From Pedobacter sp. N36a (GTDB lineage Bacteria; Bacteroidota; Bacteroidia; Sphingobacteriales; Sphingobacteriaceae), in assembly GCF_014472395.1 (NCBI RefSeq), contig NZ_JACSZW010000005.1:62001-126000 (forward strand): a stretch of DNA of 64,000 bases. The letters are read 5' to 3'. Each line of letters begins with the position of its first letter. Position 1 is the stretch's first letter. The notes under the pieces are model-generated. The model was given only the letters and a program-made list of their open reading frames with translations, did no database searches and was not told the DNA's origin. This document shows positions 26,561-35,609 of this stretch, one piece after another. The position numbers and the translations under genes are program-made.

Positions 26561-27331
26561 TTATAGGGTCTGACGCTGTCTGATCGCTTCGTAAAGGATT
26601 ACACCTGCCGAAACAGATACATTCAATGAGCTGATCTCTCCAATCATCGGGATTTTAGCCAGGTGATTTGCCATTCTCATGATGTCATTTGAAATTCCTT
26701 CATCCTCTGCTCCCATTACAATCGCTGTAGGTGCAGTATAATCAGGTGCATAAATCAAATCATTCGTTTTTTCTGTACAAGCTACAATCTGCAAACCACA
26801 ATCCTGCAAGTATAAAGCTACTTTATGAAGATTCGGGTGTCTGCATACCGGAATGCTGAATAATGCTCCTGCCGAAGTTTTAATCGCATCCGCATTAATC
26901 TGCGCTGAGTTTTTAGTCGGTACAATAATCGCATGTGCACCGGCACAAGCCGCTGTTCTGGCGATCGCCCCCATGTTACGTACATCAGTAATACCATCCA
27001 GGATCAATACCAATGGCACTTCACCTTTCTCATAAACCGCAGGGATAATGTCTTCAATTTTCTGGAAAGTAATGGCCGAAATTACCGCGATCACCCCTTG
27101 GTGGTTCTTTAGCGTCATTCTGTTCAGCTTTTCTACTGGAACATTATGAACTGGCGCATCTACATCTTTCAAATGTCCTTTCAGCTCCACGATCAGATCG
27201 CCGCCTAATCCACGCTGAATATAAATACTTTCAATATCTTTACCAGCTTTAATAGCTTCTATTACAGCTCGTATGCCAAATACGAATTCATTATTTTCTT
27301 TAGCTCTCGCAGGTCTCCTCGAATGTTCCAT
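26561..27331 (-). CDS. rlmB: 23S rRNA (guanosine-2'-O-)-methyltransferase, RlmB/TrmH family
   Basis: A 256-aa SPOUT methyltransferase predicted to methylate the 2'-O of G2251 (E. coli numbering) in 23S rRNA. N-terminal L30e-like substrate domain about 15-95 (EFVFGIRAVIEAIKAGKDIE), then the knotted SAM-binding domain: LILDGITDVRNMGAIARTAA, ACTEKTNDLIYA, IVMGAEDEGISNDIMRMANH and IPMIGEISSLNVSVSAGVIL. The last motif is SPOUT motif 3. The N-terminus is basic. The gene stands alone and is divergent from dnaB. Confidence 0.93.
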   Translation of the reverse strand: MEHSRRPARAKENNEFVFGIRAVIEAIKAGKDIESIYIQRGLGGDLIVELKGHLKDVDAPVHNVPVEKLNRMTLKNHQGVIAVISAITFQKIEDIIPAVYEKGEVPLVLILDGITDVRNMGAIARTAACAGAHAIIVPTKNSAQINADAIKTSAGALFSIPVCRHPNLHKVALYLQDCGLQIVACTEKTNDLIYAPDYTAPTAIVMGAEDEGISNDIMRMANHLAKIPMIGEISSLNVSVSAGVILYEAIRQRQTL

Positions 27332-27528
27332 CTTTCTTAAAATTGAAGCGCAAAAATAGCTGAAATAATGCGATTAAAGGAAACCAATTTTCGGAAGGCG
27401 CTAAGCCGCTGTTTTCCACACAGTTCGGTTAACAAAACCAAGCCTTCTTGAAATCTATAGCTTCAAAACCAGTAATTCCTCTTTTTAAATGTTCATAAAA
27501 GAATTAAGCAAAGGCCCTAATTTTTCCA

Positions 27529-27536
27529 TATTTTTG
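27529..27536 (+). promoter_or_regulatory. Candidate -7 element for dnaB
   Basis: TATTTTTG fits TAnnTTTG and ends five bases before the ATG at 27542. The upstream GTG at 27536 overlaps this box, so the ATG is the better start and the mRNA would be leaderless or nearly so. Confidence 0.5.
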
Positions 27537-27541
27537 TGCCC

Positions 27542-29110
27542 ATGAGTAACGACAACGGAAATCAGGGACAAGATAAAGCTACCTTCACTGCCAGAAAGGC
27601 CAGAATCAGCAATTCCATGAATACCATGGGAAAGATACCACCTCAGGCATTAGACCTTGAAGAAGCTGTTCTAGGTGCTTTAATGCTAGAAAAAGATGCC
27701 CTATCTACTGTAATTGACATCTTAAAACCAGAAGTATTTTACGCGGAAGCGCATAAAAAGATCTTCGAAGCCATTGCCTTATTATTCCAGAAATCAAAAC
27801 CGGTAGATATTTTAACTGTTACTGCAGAATTGAGGAACCTGGGTTTACTGGAGATGGTAGGCGGTGCTTACTACATCACCAATTTAACCAACAGAGTTGC
27901 TTCTGCAGCCAATATTGAATACCATTCGAGGATTATTTCTCAAAAATATATTCAAAGAGAACTGATCAGGATCTCTTCTGAGATCATTCAAAATGCTTAC
28001 GAAGACACCACTGATATTTTCGACCTGCTGGATCATGCAGAGAAAAACCTGTTTGACATTGCACAGAATAACCTGCGCAGGGATACACAGAAAATGGATG
28101 AGATTGTCAAACAATCTTTAGCCACATTAGAAGCGCTTCGCGGAAAAAGCGATGGTTTAACGGGTGTACCTTCCGGCTTTACCGACTTAGACCGGATTAC
28201 CGGTGGATGGCAGCCTTCAGATTTAGTGATCATCGCGGCACGTCCGGCGATGGGAAAGACGGCCTTCGTACTGACCTGCGCCAGAAATGCGGCAGTAGAT
28301 TTCAAACGTCCGGTAGTGGTATTCTCCCTGGAGATGTCCTCAGTTCAGTTGGTGAATCGTTTGATTTCCGGAGAAACGGAAATCGAGCAGGAGAAAATCA
28401 GAAAAGGAAACCTGGCAGAATGGGAATGGCAGCAGCTCCACAGCAAAATTGGTACCTTAACAGAAGCACCCTTATTAATTGACGATACCCCTGCCCTGAA
28501 TATCTTTGAGTTCAGAGCGAAATGCAGAAGGTTAAAATCACAATACGACTTACAGCTGATCATCATCGATTACTTGCAGCTGATGCATGGTAAAGGTGAA
28601 GGCGGTGGTGGAAACAGGGAGCAGGAGATTGGTAGTATCTCAAGGGCCCTGAAATCTGTGGCTAAAGAACTAAACGTTCCGGTACTGGCACTTTCTCAGC
28701 TGAGTCGTGCAGTAGAGAGCAGACCTGGTCAGAACGGTAAACGCCCGATGCTATCGGATTTACGTGAATCTGGTTCCATTGAGCAGGATGCGGATATGGT
28801 GCTCTTCTTATACAGACCGGAATATTATGGTATTACAGAAGATGAACAAGGACGCTCACAAGCAGGTATTGGAGAGGTAATTATCGCGAAACACCGTAAC
28901 GGTGAAACCGGTATTGTTCCATTGCGCTTCATCGGTAAATACGTTAAATTTACAGATTTGGAAGACAATTTTGCGGCACCTACTTCCTTCTCTATGGACA
29001 GCACCAGTGCAGGCATGGCTCCTTCACAGGATTTTGATCGCCCTACAGGAAACGTCATCATCAAGCCTTCCAGAATGGACGATATGCATGACGATGACGC
29101 TCCTTTTTAA
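27542..29110 (+). CDS. dnaB: Replicative DNA helicase
   Basis: A 522-aa hexameric 5'-3' helicase of the replication fork. N-terminal domain about 30-150 (PQALDLEEAVLGALMLEKDA), a linker helix, and a RecA-like C-terminal domain from about 190. Walker A lies in IIAARPAMGKTAFVLTCARN, Walker B in LQLIIIDYLQLM, and the arginine-finger region in SDLRESGSIEQDADMVLFLY with RPEYYG. The C-terminal tail (about 480-522) is acidic and Met/Ser rich. ATG 27542 is chosen over GTG 27536 because the promoter-like box covers the GTG. No intein is present at the usual insertion site. Confidence 0.96.
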   Translation: MSNDNGNQGQDKATFTARKARISNSMNTMGKIPPQALDLEEAVLGALMLEKDALSTVIDILKPEVFYAEAHKKIFEAIALLFQKSKPVDILTVTAELRNLGLLEMVGGAYYITNLTNRVASAANIEYHSRIISQKYIQRELIRISSEIIQNAYEDTTDIFDLLDHAEKNLFDIAQNNLRRDTQKMDEIVKQSLATLEALRGKSDGLTGVPSGFTDLDRITGGWQPSDLVIIAARPAMGKTAFVLTCARNAAVDFKRPVVVFSLEMSSVQLVNRLISGETEIEQEKIRKGNLAEWEWQQLHSKIGTLTEAPLLIDDTPALNIFEFRAKCRRLKSQYDLQLIIIDYLQLMHGKGEGGGGNREQEIGSISRALKSVAKELNVPVLALSQLSRAVESRPGQNGKRPMLSDLRESGSIEQDADMVLFLYRPEYYGITEDEQGRSQAGIGEVIIAKHRNGETGIVPLRFIGKYVKFTDLEDNFAAPTSFSMDSTSAGMAPSQDFDRPTGNVIIKPSRMDDMHDDDAPF

Positions 29111-29120
29111 ACGATAGATT

Positions 29121-30323
29121 TTAAATGAAATAACCTAATAATATGCCTGCCAATACAATAATTGGCGGGCTTATTTTTGTGAAGTTCAGTACCAGAAAAG
29201 TAGAGACCATCACTCCTATTGCCATCAGGTTTAATCCCATTGGCTGCACGAGTAGCATAAACGCGGCAATGATAAAGCCCACACTCACGGCATTGATCCC
29301 CACCATAGAATACTTGATTCGGGAAATCTTTTTCAGATCTTCCCAGAATGGCACAATAAATAGGACTAAAATCAAACCCGGCAGGTTGATGCCCATCACG
29401 GCGACAAAACCTCCCAATATCTGACCCGTTAATCCAAAACCAAAAGTTTTCATACTCAGTGCACCTACATAACTGGTAAATGAAAACGTCGGACCTGGTA
29501 AAGCCTGCTGTAAAGCAAATCCGGAAAGAAAATCCGTTCCCGTCAGGTAATGTTTCATTTCTACAAACTCGGTAAACATCAGCGGGACTAAAACTTGTCC
29601 GCCACCAAAAATGAAAATCCCGTTCCGATAAAAATTCTCGAATAACCTGATCGGAAGACTAAAAAGAGAGGTACGGTTGATAATCGCACCCAAAGAAGCT
29701 AAAATAAGCAATACCCCAATGAAGTAGATCAGTTTTTTCGGGTTGATGTTAGAAAACAGGCGCACCCTCAGTTCGCTTTCCTCTTTAGGCGTACCAATGG
29801 CAGAGGAAATCATCCCGCCGATTAAAATGGCAATTGGAAATACATATGCATTCCTCAACACCATGGTTCCGACCACCGCAGCGACAGCCAGAAAGATAGT
29901 CAGCTGTGAAACCAAGACTCTTTTTGCTAAATTGTAAGCACCAAAAGCCACAATCCCCAAAGCAATGGGCTGGATGTATTCCAATATTTCGTTGAACTTC
30001 TGCTGCTGTCCCCATTTACCAAAACTGATGGCAGCAAAGGTCATCAGCGCTGCTGAGGGAATGATCCAGATGAGAAAAGTAAGTATAGCCAGTTTTAGCC
30101 CCCCTACTTTATACCCAATCCCGACCAGGGTTTGAGTGGAAGCCGGACCAGGCAATACCTGTGATAGTGCATTTAGTTCCAGCAGCTCCTCTTCCGTAAT
30201 GTACCTGACGTCTTTTACAAAATATTTAAGCAATAGTGCCAGGTGTGCCTGTGCACCGCCAAAAGCAGTAAACGTGAAAAGGAAAACGTCTCTGATAAAC
30301 AACAGTTGTCTTTTGTTCATCAT
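29121..30323 (-). CDS. chrA: Chromate transporter, ChrA (CHR) family, two-domain
   Basis: A 400-aa membrane protein with two homologous CHR halves. The first has FLFTFTAFGGAQAHLALLLK and ALSQVLPGPASTQTLVGIGY; the second has GIFIFGGGQVLVPLMFTEFV and FLSGFALQQALPGPTFSFTS with YVGA. The paired FGG and PGP motifs are diagnostic. About ten to twelve hydrophobic segments are expected. Family members extrude chromate, but many are annotated by similarity only. Start ATG 30323 or 30320. A TPR gene lies 8 bases upstream on the same strand. Confidence 0.9.
   Translation of the reverse strand: MMNKRQLLFIRDVFLFTFTAFGGAQAHLALLLKYFVKDVRYITEEELLELNALSQVLPGPASTQTLVGIGYKVGGLKLAILTFLIWIIPSAALMTFAAISFGKWGQQQKFNEILEYIQPIALGIVAFGAYNLAKRVLVSQLTIFLAVAAVVGTMVLRNAYVFPIAILIGGMISSAIGTPKEESELRVRLFSNINPKKLIYFIGVLLILASLGAIINRTSLFSLPIRLFENFYRNGIFIFGGGQVLVPLMFTEFVEMKHYLTGTDFLSGFALQQALPGPTFSFTSYVGALSMKTFGFGLTGQILGGFVAVMGINLPGLILVLFIVPFWEDLKKISRIKYSMVGINAVSVGFIIAAFMLLVQPMGLNLMAIGVMVSTFLVLNFTKISPPIIVLAGILLGYFI
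29145..29179 (+). terminator. dnaB terminator embedded in the 3' end of chrA
   Basis: GCCTGCCAAT (29145-29154) pairs with ATTGGCGGGC (29161-29170), one G-T pair, loop of six, followed by TTATTTTTG. It lies inside the antisense coding sequence of the convergent chrA gene; the two genes are only 10 bases apart. Confidence 0.7.
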
Positions 30324-30331
30324 CTCCGGGG

Positions 30332-30667
30332 CTAATCGTCTTCGTAATCAAGGCCTGCAGCAGAATTATAGGCACCCTGCAATTCAGAAAAAGCGTGCAT
30401 ATCCCGTTTATTTCTGGCGGCGACCATGCCTTTCTGATAAACCTCCAGCGCCGTATCTTTTTGGCCCTGTTTTTCATAAAGCTTACCCAGATGATAATAA
30501 GTACCTACATAATCCGGGTGATCACCGGTCAGTTTTAAGTAATATTCAAATGCCCTTTCTACGTCATTTGAATTGTTGTATTCAGTAGCTAAAGCGTACA
30601 GAACGAATGGATCATGAGGATCATTGGATAAAAACTCCAATAACTTTGCTAATCGGGTACTTTGCAT
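30332..30667 (-). CDS. Small tetratricopeptide-repeat protein
   Basis: A 111-aa protein made largely of two to three TPR units: DPHDPFVLYALATEYNNSND, then VERAFEYYLKLTGDHPDYVG and TYYHLGKLYEKQGQKDTALE with VYQKGM. TPRs mediate protein contacts; no partner is evident. No signal peptide, so cytoplasmic. It precedes chrA by 8 bases and is divergent from etfB, with only about 45 bases between the starts. Confidence 0.85.
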   Translation of the reverse strand: MQSTRLAKLLEFLSNDPHDPFVLYALATEYNNSNDVERAFEYYLKLTGDHPDYVGTYYHLGKLYEKQGQKDTALEVYQKGMVAARNKRDMHAFSELQGAYNSAAGLDYEDD

Positions 30668-30689
30668 TTTAAATCCCTGCTTTTTTAAT

Positions 30690-30697
30690 TAGATTTG
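30690..30697 (+). promoter_or_regulatory. Candidate -7 element for the etfBA operon
   Basis: TAGATTTG fits TAnnTTTG and ends 15 bases before ATG 30713. A possible TTG start at 30695 falls inside the box and is therefore disfavoured. Confidence 0.5.
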
Positions 30698-30712
30698 CAA
30701 AAAGACAATTTT

Positions 30713-31450
30713 ATGAAAATATTAGTTTGTATCAGTAATGTGCCCGACACAACGACAAAAATAACTTTTACTAACGATAATACACAATTCAATACATCAG
30801 GCGTACAATTTATTGTAAATCCGTATGATGAAATTGCCTTATCTAAAGCAATTGAGTTGTGTGAGGGTGGTAAAGGAACCGTTACCGTAATCAATGTTGG
30901 AGAAAGCACCACAGACCCAACCATAAGAAAAGCACTTGCTATCGGAGCAGATGATGCTGTCAGAATCAACGCTGAACCTAGAGATGCTTACTTCACTGCG
31001 TACCAAATCGCGGAGTATGCAAAAACGACAGACTTCGACATGATCCTTTGCGGACGTGAATCTATTGACTACAATGGATCACAAGTTGCTGCAATGGTGG
31101 GCGAATTTTTAGATATTCCTTCGATCTCCATCATCAAAAAGTTAGACTTTGATGGAACGACTGCCACGATAGAACGTGAAATTGAAGGTGGAAAAGAAGT
31201 AGTTTCTGTAACTGGCAAGTTTATTGCGAGTTGTGCAGAAGGTACTGCAGTTCCAACCATTCCAAACATGAGAGGCATTATGTCTGCAAGATCTAAGCCA
31301 CTGCAAGTTGTGGAAGCTAAAGAAATCGCGCAGATCAGCAAAGTCACTAAGTTTGAGACTCCTGCCCCACGCGGCGCCGTGAAACTGATCCCTGCAGAGT
31401 CTGCAGCACAGTTAATCGAGCTTTTACATACAGAAGCTAAAGTGATCTAA
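30713..31450 (+). CDS. etfB: Electron transfer flavoprotein, beta subunit
   Basis: A 245-aa subunit that with EtfA carries electrons from acyl-CoA and related dehydrogenases to the quinone pool. It shows MKILVCISNVPDTTTKITF, VNPYDEIALSKAIEL, AIGADDAVRI, ILCGRESIDYNGSQVAAMVG and the C-terminal KFETPAPRGAVKLIP loop. The AMP/FAD-binding fold is intact. ATG 30713 is preferred to the upstream TTG because of the promoter box. etfA follows after 42 bases. Confidence 0.95.
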   Translation: MKILVCISNVPDTTTKITFTNDNTQFNTSGVQFIVNPYDEIALSKAIELCEGGKGTVTVINVGESTTDPTIRKALAIGADDAVRINAEPRDAYFTAYQIAEYAKTTDFDMILCGRESIDYNGSQVAAMVGEFLDIPSISIIKKLDFDGTTATIEREIEGGKEVVSVTGKFIASCAEGTAVPTIPNMRGIMSARSKPLQVVEAKEIAQISKVTKFETPAPRGAVKLIPAESAAQLIELLHTEAKVI

Positions 31451-31492
31451 TCCGTTCTATTCTCATTTTTAAAATTATTTAATAAAGATCTT

Positions 31493-32464
31493 ATGTCAGT
31501 TTTAGTATATGTAGAACAAGTCGATGGTAAGTTTAAGAAATCTGTTTTTGAAGCAGTAGCTTATGCGAAAGCCATTGCAGATACACAAGGAAGTAATTTA
31601 ACCGCGATATCTATTGGTAATGTTGGAGAAAGCGAATTGAAAGAGCTGGGTAAATACGGCGCTTCTAAAGTTTTAAATGTAGCCAACGACCAATTAAAGA
31701 ACTTCGTAAACCAGGCTTATGCTTCGGTGATCGCGGAAGCCGCTAAAAAAGAGGGTGCAGATATAGTGGTATTGTCGAACTCTTTCTCTGGAAAAGGTTT
31801 AGCACCACGCGTTGCAGTGAAATTGGAAGCAGGATTAGTAGAGGGTGCGGTAGAATTACCTAAAATTGATGGTGCTTTGTTTTCAGTAAAGAAAAATGCC
31901 TTCTCAGGAAAAGCATTTGCCATTACAGCGCTGACTTCAGCGATTAAAGTAATCGCTTTAAACCCGAATGCTTTTGGCGTAAAAGAATCAGCTGTTGATG
32001 CAGCTATTGAAAATTTTGCTCCGGAAGTGAAAGCGACCGACTTAGCGGCCATCGTTAAAGAAATCGTTAGAGCAACTGATAAAATATCTTTGCCAGATGC
32101 TGAATTGGTCGTTTCCGCAGGACGAGGCCTTAAAGGCCCTGAAAACTGGGGAATGATCGAAGAGCTTGCCGGACTGCTTGGCGCGGCTACAGCCTGCTCT
32201 AAACCAGTCTCAGATGCAGACTGGAGACCTCACTCTGAACACGTTGGACAAACTGGTATTGCCATCAGTCCGAATTTATATATCGCCATTGGTATTTCTG
32301 GAGCGATCCAGCATTTAGCAGGCGTAAGTTCTTCAAAAGTAATCGTAGTGATCAACAAAGATCCAGAAGCTCCTTTCTTCAAAGTTGCGGATTACGGTAT
32401 CGTTGGCGATGCCTTTGAAGTTGTTCCTCAATTAATAGAAGCATTAAAAGCACATAAAGGCTAA
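31493..32464 (+). CDS. etfA: Electron transfer flavoprotein, alpha subunit
   Basis: A 323-aa FAD-binding subunit. The N-terminal domain begins SVLVYVEQVDGKFKKSVFEA. The C-terminal FAD domain has VVSAGRGLKGPENWGMIEEL, AGLLGAATACSKPVSDADWR, HVGQTGIAISPNLYIAIGIS with GAIQHLAG and VINKDPEAPFFKVADYGIVG, the signature of the family. Works as heterodimer with EtfB from the preceding gene. No dehydrogenase or ETF-quinone oxidoreductase gene is next to it. Confidence 0.96.
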   Translation: MSVLVYVEQVDGKFKKSVFEAVAYAKAIADTQGSNLTAISIGNVGESELKELGKYGASKVLNVANDQLKNFVNQAYASVIAEAAKKEGADIVVLSNSFSGKGLAPRVAVKLEAGLVEGAVELPKIDGALFSVKKNAFSGKAFAITALTSAIKVIALNPNAFGVKESAVDAAIENFAPEVKATDLAAIVKEIVRATDKISLPDAELVVSAGRGLKGPENWGMIEELAGLLGAATACSKPVSDADWRPHSEHVGQTGIAISPNLYIAIGISGAIQHLAGVSSSKVIVVINKDPEAPFFKVADYGIVGDAFEVVPQLIEALKAHKG

Positions 32465-32509
32465 ATAAATATCCGGCTGAAACGTTGTTTTGGCCGGGTA
32501 TTACTTAAG

Positions 32510-33124
32510 ATGAAAAAAGTAAAACTCGAAATTATCGGTTTGTCTTACAGCCAAACCCAATCAGGTGCTTATGCCCTGGTTCTTGGTGAAGTAAATGGCA
32601 GAAGACGCTTACCGATCATCATCGGTGCGTTTGAAGCACAAGCTATTGCCATAGAAATTGAGAAGATGGTCCCAAGCAGACCGCTTACTCACGACCTGTT
32701 CAAGACTTTTGCACAGACTTATCATGTACAAATTACAGAGGTATTGATTTACAACCTGGTAGAAGGTGTATTCTTTGCTAAATTGATTTGCACGGATGGC
32801 GAAACCATCCAGGAAATTGACGCCAGAACATCTGATGCCATTGCATTAGCGGTTCGCTTCAATGCCACCATCTACACTTACGAATTTATCCTTTCTTCAG
32901 CGGGTATTGTCATTGAAGGCAATGACTTCCTATTCTTAGAAAACATGGATAACATCTCAAAGGAACAGAGTTCTGAAGACATGAGCCCTTCCATCCCTGG
33001 CTCCAATTATAAATCACTCAGCACAGAAGAATTAAACCAGAAACTTCAGGAGGCCATTGCCGAAGAAGCGTATGAGAAAGCAGCAAGGATACGTGATGAA
33101 TTAAACAGAAGAAATTCCGCATAA
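32510..33124 (+). CDS. Bifunctional-nuclease-domain protein (DUF151) with UVR motif
   Basis: A 204-aa protein. Residues about 1-135 form the BFN/DUF151 domain (LPIIIGAFEAQAIAIEIEKM, PLTHDLFKTFAQTYHVQITE, DARTSDAIALAVRFNATIYT). The C-terminus (about 165-200, ELNQKLQEAIAEEAYEKAAR then IRDELNRR) is a UvrB/UvrC-type UVR helical hairpin. Nuclease activity is reported for some homologs, but the general cellular role is unclear. It lies 45 bases after etfA on the same strand, a conserved-looking but unexplained neighbourhood. Confidence 0.88.
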   Translation: MKKVKLEIIGLSYSQTQSGAYALVLGEVNGRRRLPIIIGAFEAQAIAIEIEKMVPSRPLTHDLFKTFAQTYHVQITEVLIYNLVEGVFFAKLICTDGETIQEIDARTSDAIALAVRFNATIYTYEFILSSAGIVIEGNDFLFLENMDNISKEQSSEDMSPSIPGSNYKSLSTEELNQKLQEAIAEEAYEKAARIRDELNRRNSA

Positions 33125-33228
33125 CCCCCTATTACTTATTATTTTAAATATCTTACCTCAATTTAGACGATCTATTCAAAATAGTTCTATCTTGAAGTAT
33201 TAATTCAAAAAACAACTAAATTATTATT

Positions 33229-34494
33229 ATGAATGTTAAGTTACGCTTAACTCTGATGAATTTTTTACAATTCTTTATCTGGGGTTCATGGCTTATTACT
33301 ATTGGCGTGTATTGGTTCCAGAATAAAGGATGGTCAGGTGCAGAATTCGGAATTATCTTTTCCACCATGGGGATTTCTTCTATTTTCATGCCTGCGCTTG
33401 CCGGAATTATTTCAGATCGTTTTGTCAATGCGGAGAAGTTATACGGAACATTTCACATTCTTGGGGCATGTGTGCTGTTTTGCCTTCCAATGGTGACCAA
33501 TCCCAGCACATTTTTCTGGGTGATTCTGCTCAACATGATCTTCTATATGCCCACGCTGTCTTTATCGATTACCGTGGCTTATTCTGCTTTAAAGAATGCC
33601 AAACAAGATGTCGTAAAAGACTATCCCCCAATTAGAATCTGGGGAACTATTGGTTTTATCGCTGCCTTATGGGTAGTGAGTTTAACTGGAAATGAAGCTT
33701 CATCCAACCAGTTTTACATCGCCTCAGGCGTTTCTTTGGCTTTGGGTATTTATGCCTTCACCTTACCAAAATGCCCACCATTGTCTAACAAAATAGAAAG
33801 TAAATCTTTTGTAGATGCCTTAGGATTAAGGGCTTTCACCTTGTTCAAACAGAAGAAATTTGCGGTATTCTTTCTTTTCTCTATGTTTTTAGGTGCAGCA
33901 TTACAGCTGACGAATGCCTATGGAGATACTTATCTGCATGATTTCAAAGAAGTTCCTGAATTCAGCAACCTACTGGCGGTAAAATATCCTGCAATCATCA
34001 TGTCGATTTCACAGATCTCTGAAACCTTATTTATTTTGGCCATCCCCTTCTTCTTAAGAAAGTTTGGTATTAAATACGTGATGCTGTTCAGTATGCTGGC
34101 CTGGGTATTGAGATTCGGTCTTTTCGCCTTTGGAGACCCTGCTGGCGGATTGTGGATGATCATTATGTCTTGTATTGTTTACGGTATGGCATTCGACTTC
34201 TTCAACATCTCCGGATCTTTATTTGTAGAGACCCAGATTGATGAGAAAATCAGAGGAAGTGCACAAGGTTTATTCATGATGATGGTGAACGGTTTTGGTG
34301 CTTTATTTGGAAGTTTCACCAGTGGAATGATCATTGAGCATTTCTTTACAGGAGCAAACCAGAGTAAAGACTGGCAGGGCATCTGGCTGACATTTGCAGC
34401 TTATACACTAGTATTGGCCATCACCTTCCCTTTCATCTTCAAATACAAGCACAATAAGGCGGAGTTAAATGCGATTAATGCAATGAACCACTAA
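33229..34494 (+). CDS. Nucleoside:H+ symporter, NupG/XapB-type MFS transporter
   Basis: A 421-aa transporter with about 12 membrane helices. The opening LRLTLMNFLQFFIWGSWLIT with IGVYW, GIIFSTMGISSIFMPALAGI, ISDRFVNAEKLYG and WGTIGFIAALWVVSL fit the nucleoside:H+ symporter family. The later helix block VYGMAFDFFNISGSLFVETQ followed by RGSAQGLFMMMVNGFGALFG is a strong family marker. Probably imports nucleosides; other sugars or peptides cannot be excluded. No nucleoside catabolic gene is adjacent. Confidence 0.88.
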   Translation: MNVKLRLTLMNFLQFFIWGSWLITIGVYWFQNKGWSGAEFGIIFSTMGISSIFMPALAGIISDRFVNAEKLYGTFHILGACVLFCLPMVTNPSTFFWVILLNMIFYMPTLSLSITVAYSALKNAKQDVVKDYPPIRIWGTIGFIAALWVVSLTGNEASSNQFYIASGVSLALGIYAFTLPKCPPLSNKIESKSFVDALGLRAFTLFKQKKFAVFFLFSMFLGAALQLTNAYGDTYLHDFKEVPEFSNLLAVKYPAIIMSISQISETLFILAIPFFLRKFGIKYVMLFSMLAWVLRFGLFAFGDPAGGLWMIIMSCIVYGMAFDFFNISGSLFVETQIDEKIRGSAQGLFMMMVNGFGALFGSFTSGMIIEHFFTGANQSKDWQGIWLTFAAYTLVLAITFPFIFKYKHNKAELNAINAMNH

Positions 34495-34514
34495 AACAGC
34501 ACAACCTCTCTCCT

Positions 34515-35543
34515 ATGTCTGGTAAATATCGTAAAGAAAAAGACTGCTTAAACTGCGGTCATCAGGTAGAATCTCATTTTTGTTCCTACTGCGGACAAGA
34601 AAATATCGTTGTTAAGGAAGATGCACTACACATGGTAGTGCATGCCGTTTCCGATTACTTTCATTTCGAATCCAAGTTTTTTGGCACGATTAAACCTTTG
34701 TTGCTGCAGCCAGGCCTATTGACACAAAAGTATGTAGCAGGTAAAAGGGCTTCCTATTTACACCCGATTAAGCTGTATATCTTCATTAGCATTGTTTTCT
34801 TTTTGGTTACTTTATCTGGCAATGAAAAGAAGAAAACCGAACAGAAAAGACAAACACGAAGTCTGTCCAAAGACAGTGTAGACAAAGCTCAGCAAACGGA
34901 AGTAAAAACTAAAGCTGGTAATTTTGATATTTTAGGTAAGATTAACGAAAAGGTACAGGAGGAAAGACAAAAAAGTGATTCTGTTCATGCAACAAATATC
35001 ATACAGCTGGATGCAGTTAGGGACAGTACCGTAGCAGCCTATGAAAAAAGACAGCTGGCCTTACCGGAAAATAAGCGAGACGGATTTATAGAAAAGTACT
35101 TCAATAAAAAAGCGATCATGCTCAATCATTCTGAGGATGCCAATAAGAAAGTAGAAGAAAATCTTTTACACAACATTCCAAAATTGATGTTCATCTTACT
35201 CCCGCTTTTCGCATTGCTGTTAAAACTGGTTTACATTGATAAGAAAAAATATTATTTTGAACACCTGATCTACTCTTTTCATATACACTCCGCGATATTT
35301 TTAGCAGTACTGATCAGTACCTTCATTACCTGGGCTGTTGGCCATATTTATGACATTAGCAGCATTACTTTTACCCTCTGCTTGTTCTATATCGCCTGGT
35401 ATATTTATCAGTCCTTAAGAACGTTTTATAAAGGTAATGTGGGGGGAACCTTATTAAGGTATTTCTTATTGCTCATCTGTTACACCATATTGCTAACCAT
35501 TACCGTACTCATAGGAATTGGTGTATCAACAGTCATGATATAA
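34515..35543 (+). CDS. DUF3667 membrane protein with N-terminal zinc ribbon
   Basis: A 342-aa protein. The N-terminus holds a zinc-ribbon: C-L-N-C-G and, 14 residues on, C-S-Y-C-G (residues about 10-30). The DUF3667 signature follows: HMVVHAVSDYFHFESKFFGT, LLLQPGLLTQKYVAGKRASY, LHPIKLYIFISIVFFLVTL. A charged region with coiled-coil character spans about 110-215, and four or so membrane helices occupy 220-342 (HSAIFLAVLISTFITWAVGH). Function of the family is unknown; it is mainly found in Bacteroidota. Ends at a perfect palindromic terminator. Confidence 0.85.
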   Translation: MSGKYRKEKDCLNCGHQVESHFCSYCGQENIVVKEDALHMVVHAVSDYFHFESKFFGTIKPLLLQPGLLTQKYVAGKRASYLHPIKLYIFISIVFFLVTLSGNEKKKTEQKRQTRSLSKDSVDKAQQTEVKTKAGNFDILGKINEKVQEERQKSDSVHATNIIQLDAVRDSTVAAYEKRQLALPENKRDGFIEKYFNKKAIMLNHSEDANKKVEENLLHNIPKLMFILLPLFALLLKLVYIDKKKYYFEHLIYSFHIHSAIFLAVLISTFITWAVGHIYDISSITFTLCLFYIAWYIYQSLRTFYKGNVGGTLLRYFLLLICYTILLTITVLIGIGVSTVMI

Positions 35544-35551
35544 AAAAGCAA

Positions 35552-35597
35552 CCTCATAAAAAAACCGCTTCTATGTAGAAGCGGTTTTTTTATGAGG
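35552..35597. terminator. Perfectly symmetric bidirectional terminator between the DUF3667 gene and gltA
   Basis: Two 22-base arms (35552-35573 and 35576-35597) are exact inverse repeats around a 2-base centre. The core CCGCTTCTA/TAGAAGCGG is flanked by seven A on one side and seven T on the other, so it serves both convergent genes. Outer ends CCTCAT/ATGAGG extend the stem. Confidence 0.9.
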
Positions 35598-35609
35598 ATT
35601 AAAGCAGGA

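Noticed and set aside
27536..27541. GTG at 27536 as the dnaB start.
   Set aside because: It overlaps the last base of the TATTTTTG promoter box, and ATG 27542 follows in frame.
30695..30712. TTG at 30695 as the etfB start.
   Set aside because: It lies inside the TAGATTTG box, and ATG 30713 gives the canonical EtfB N-terminus.
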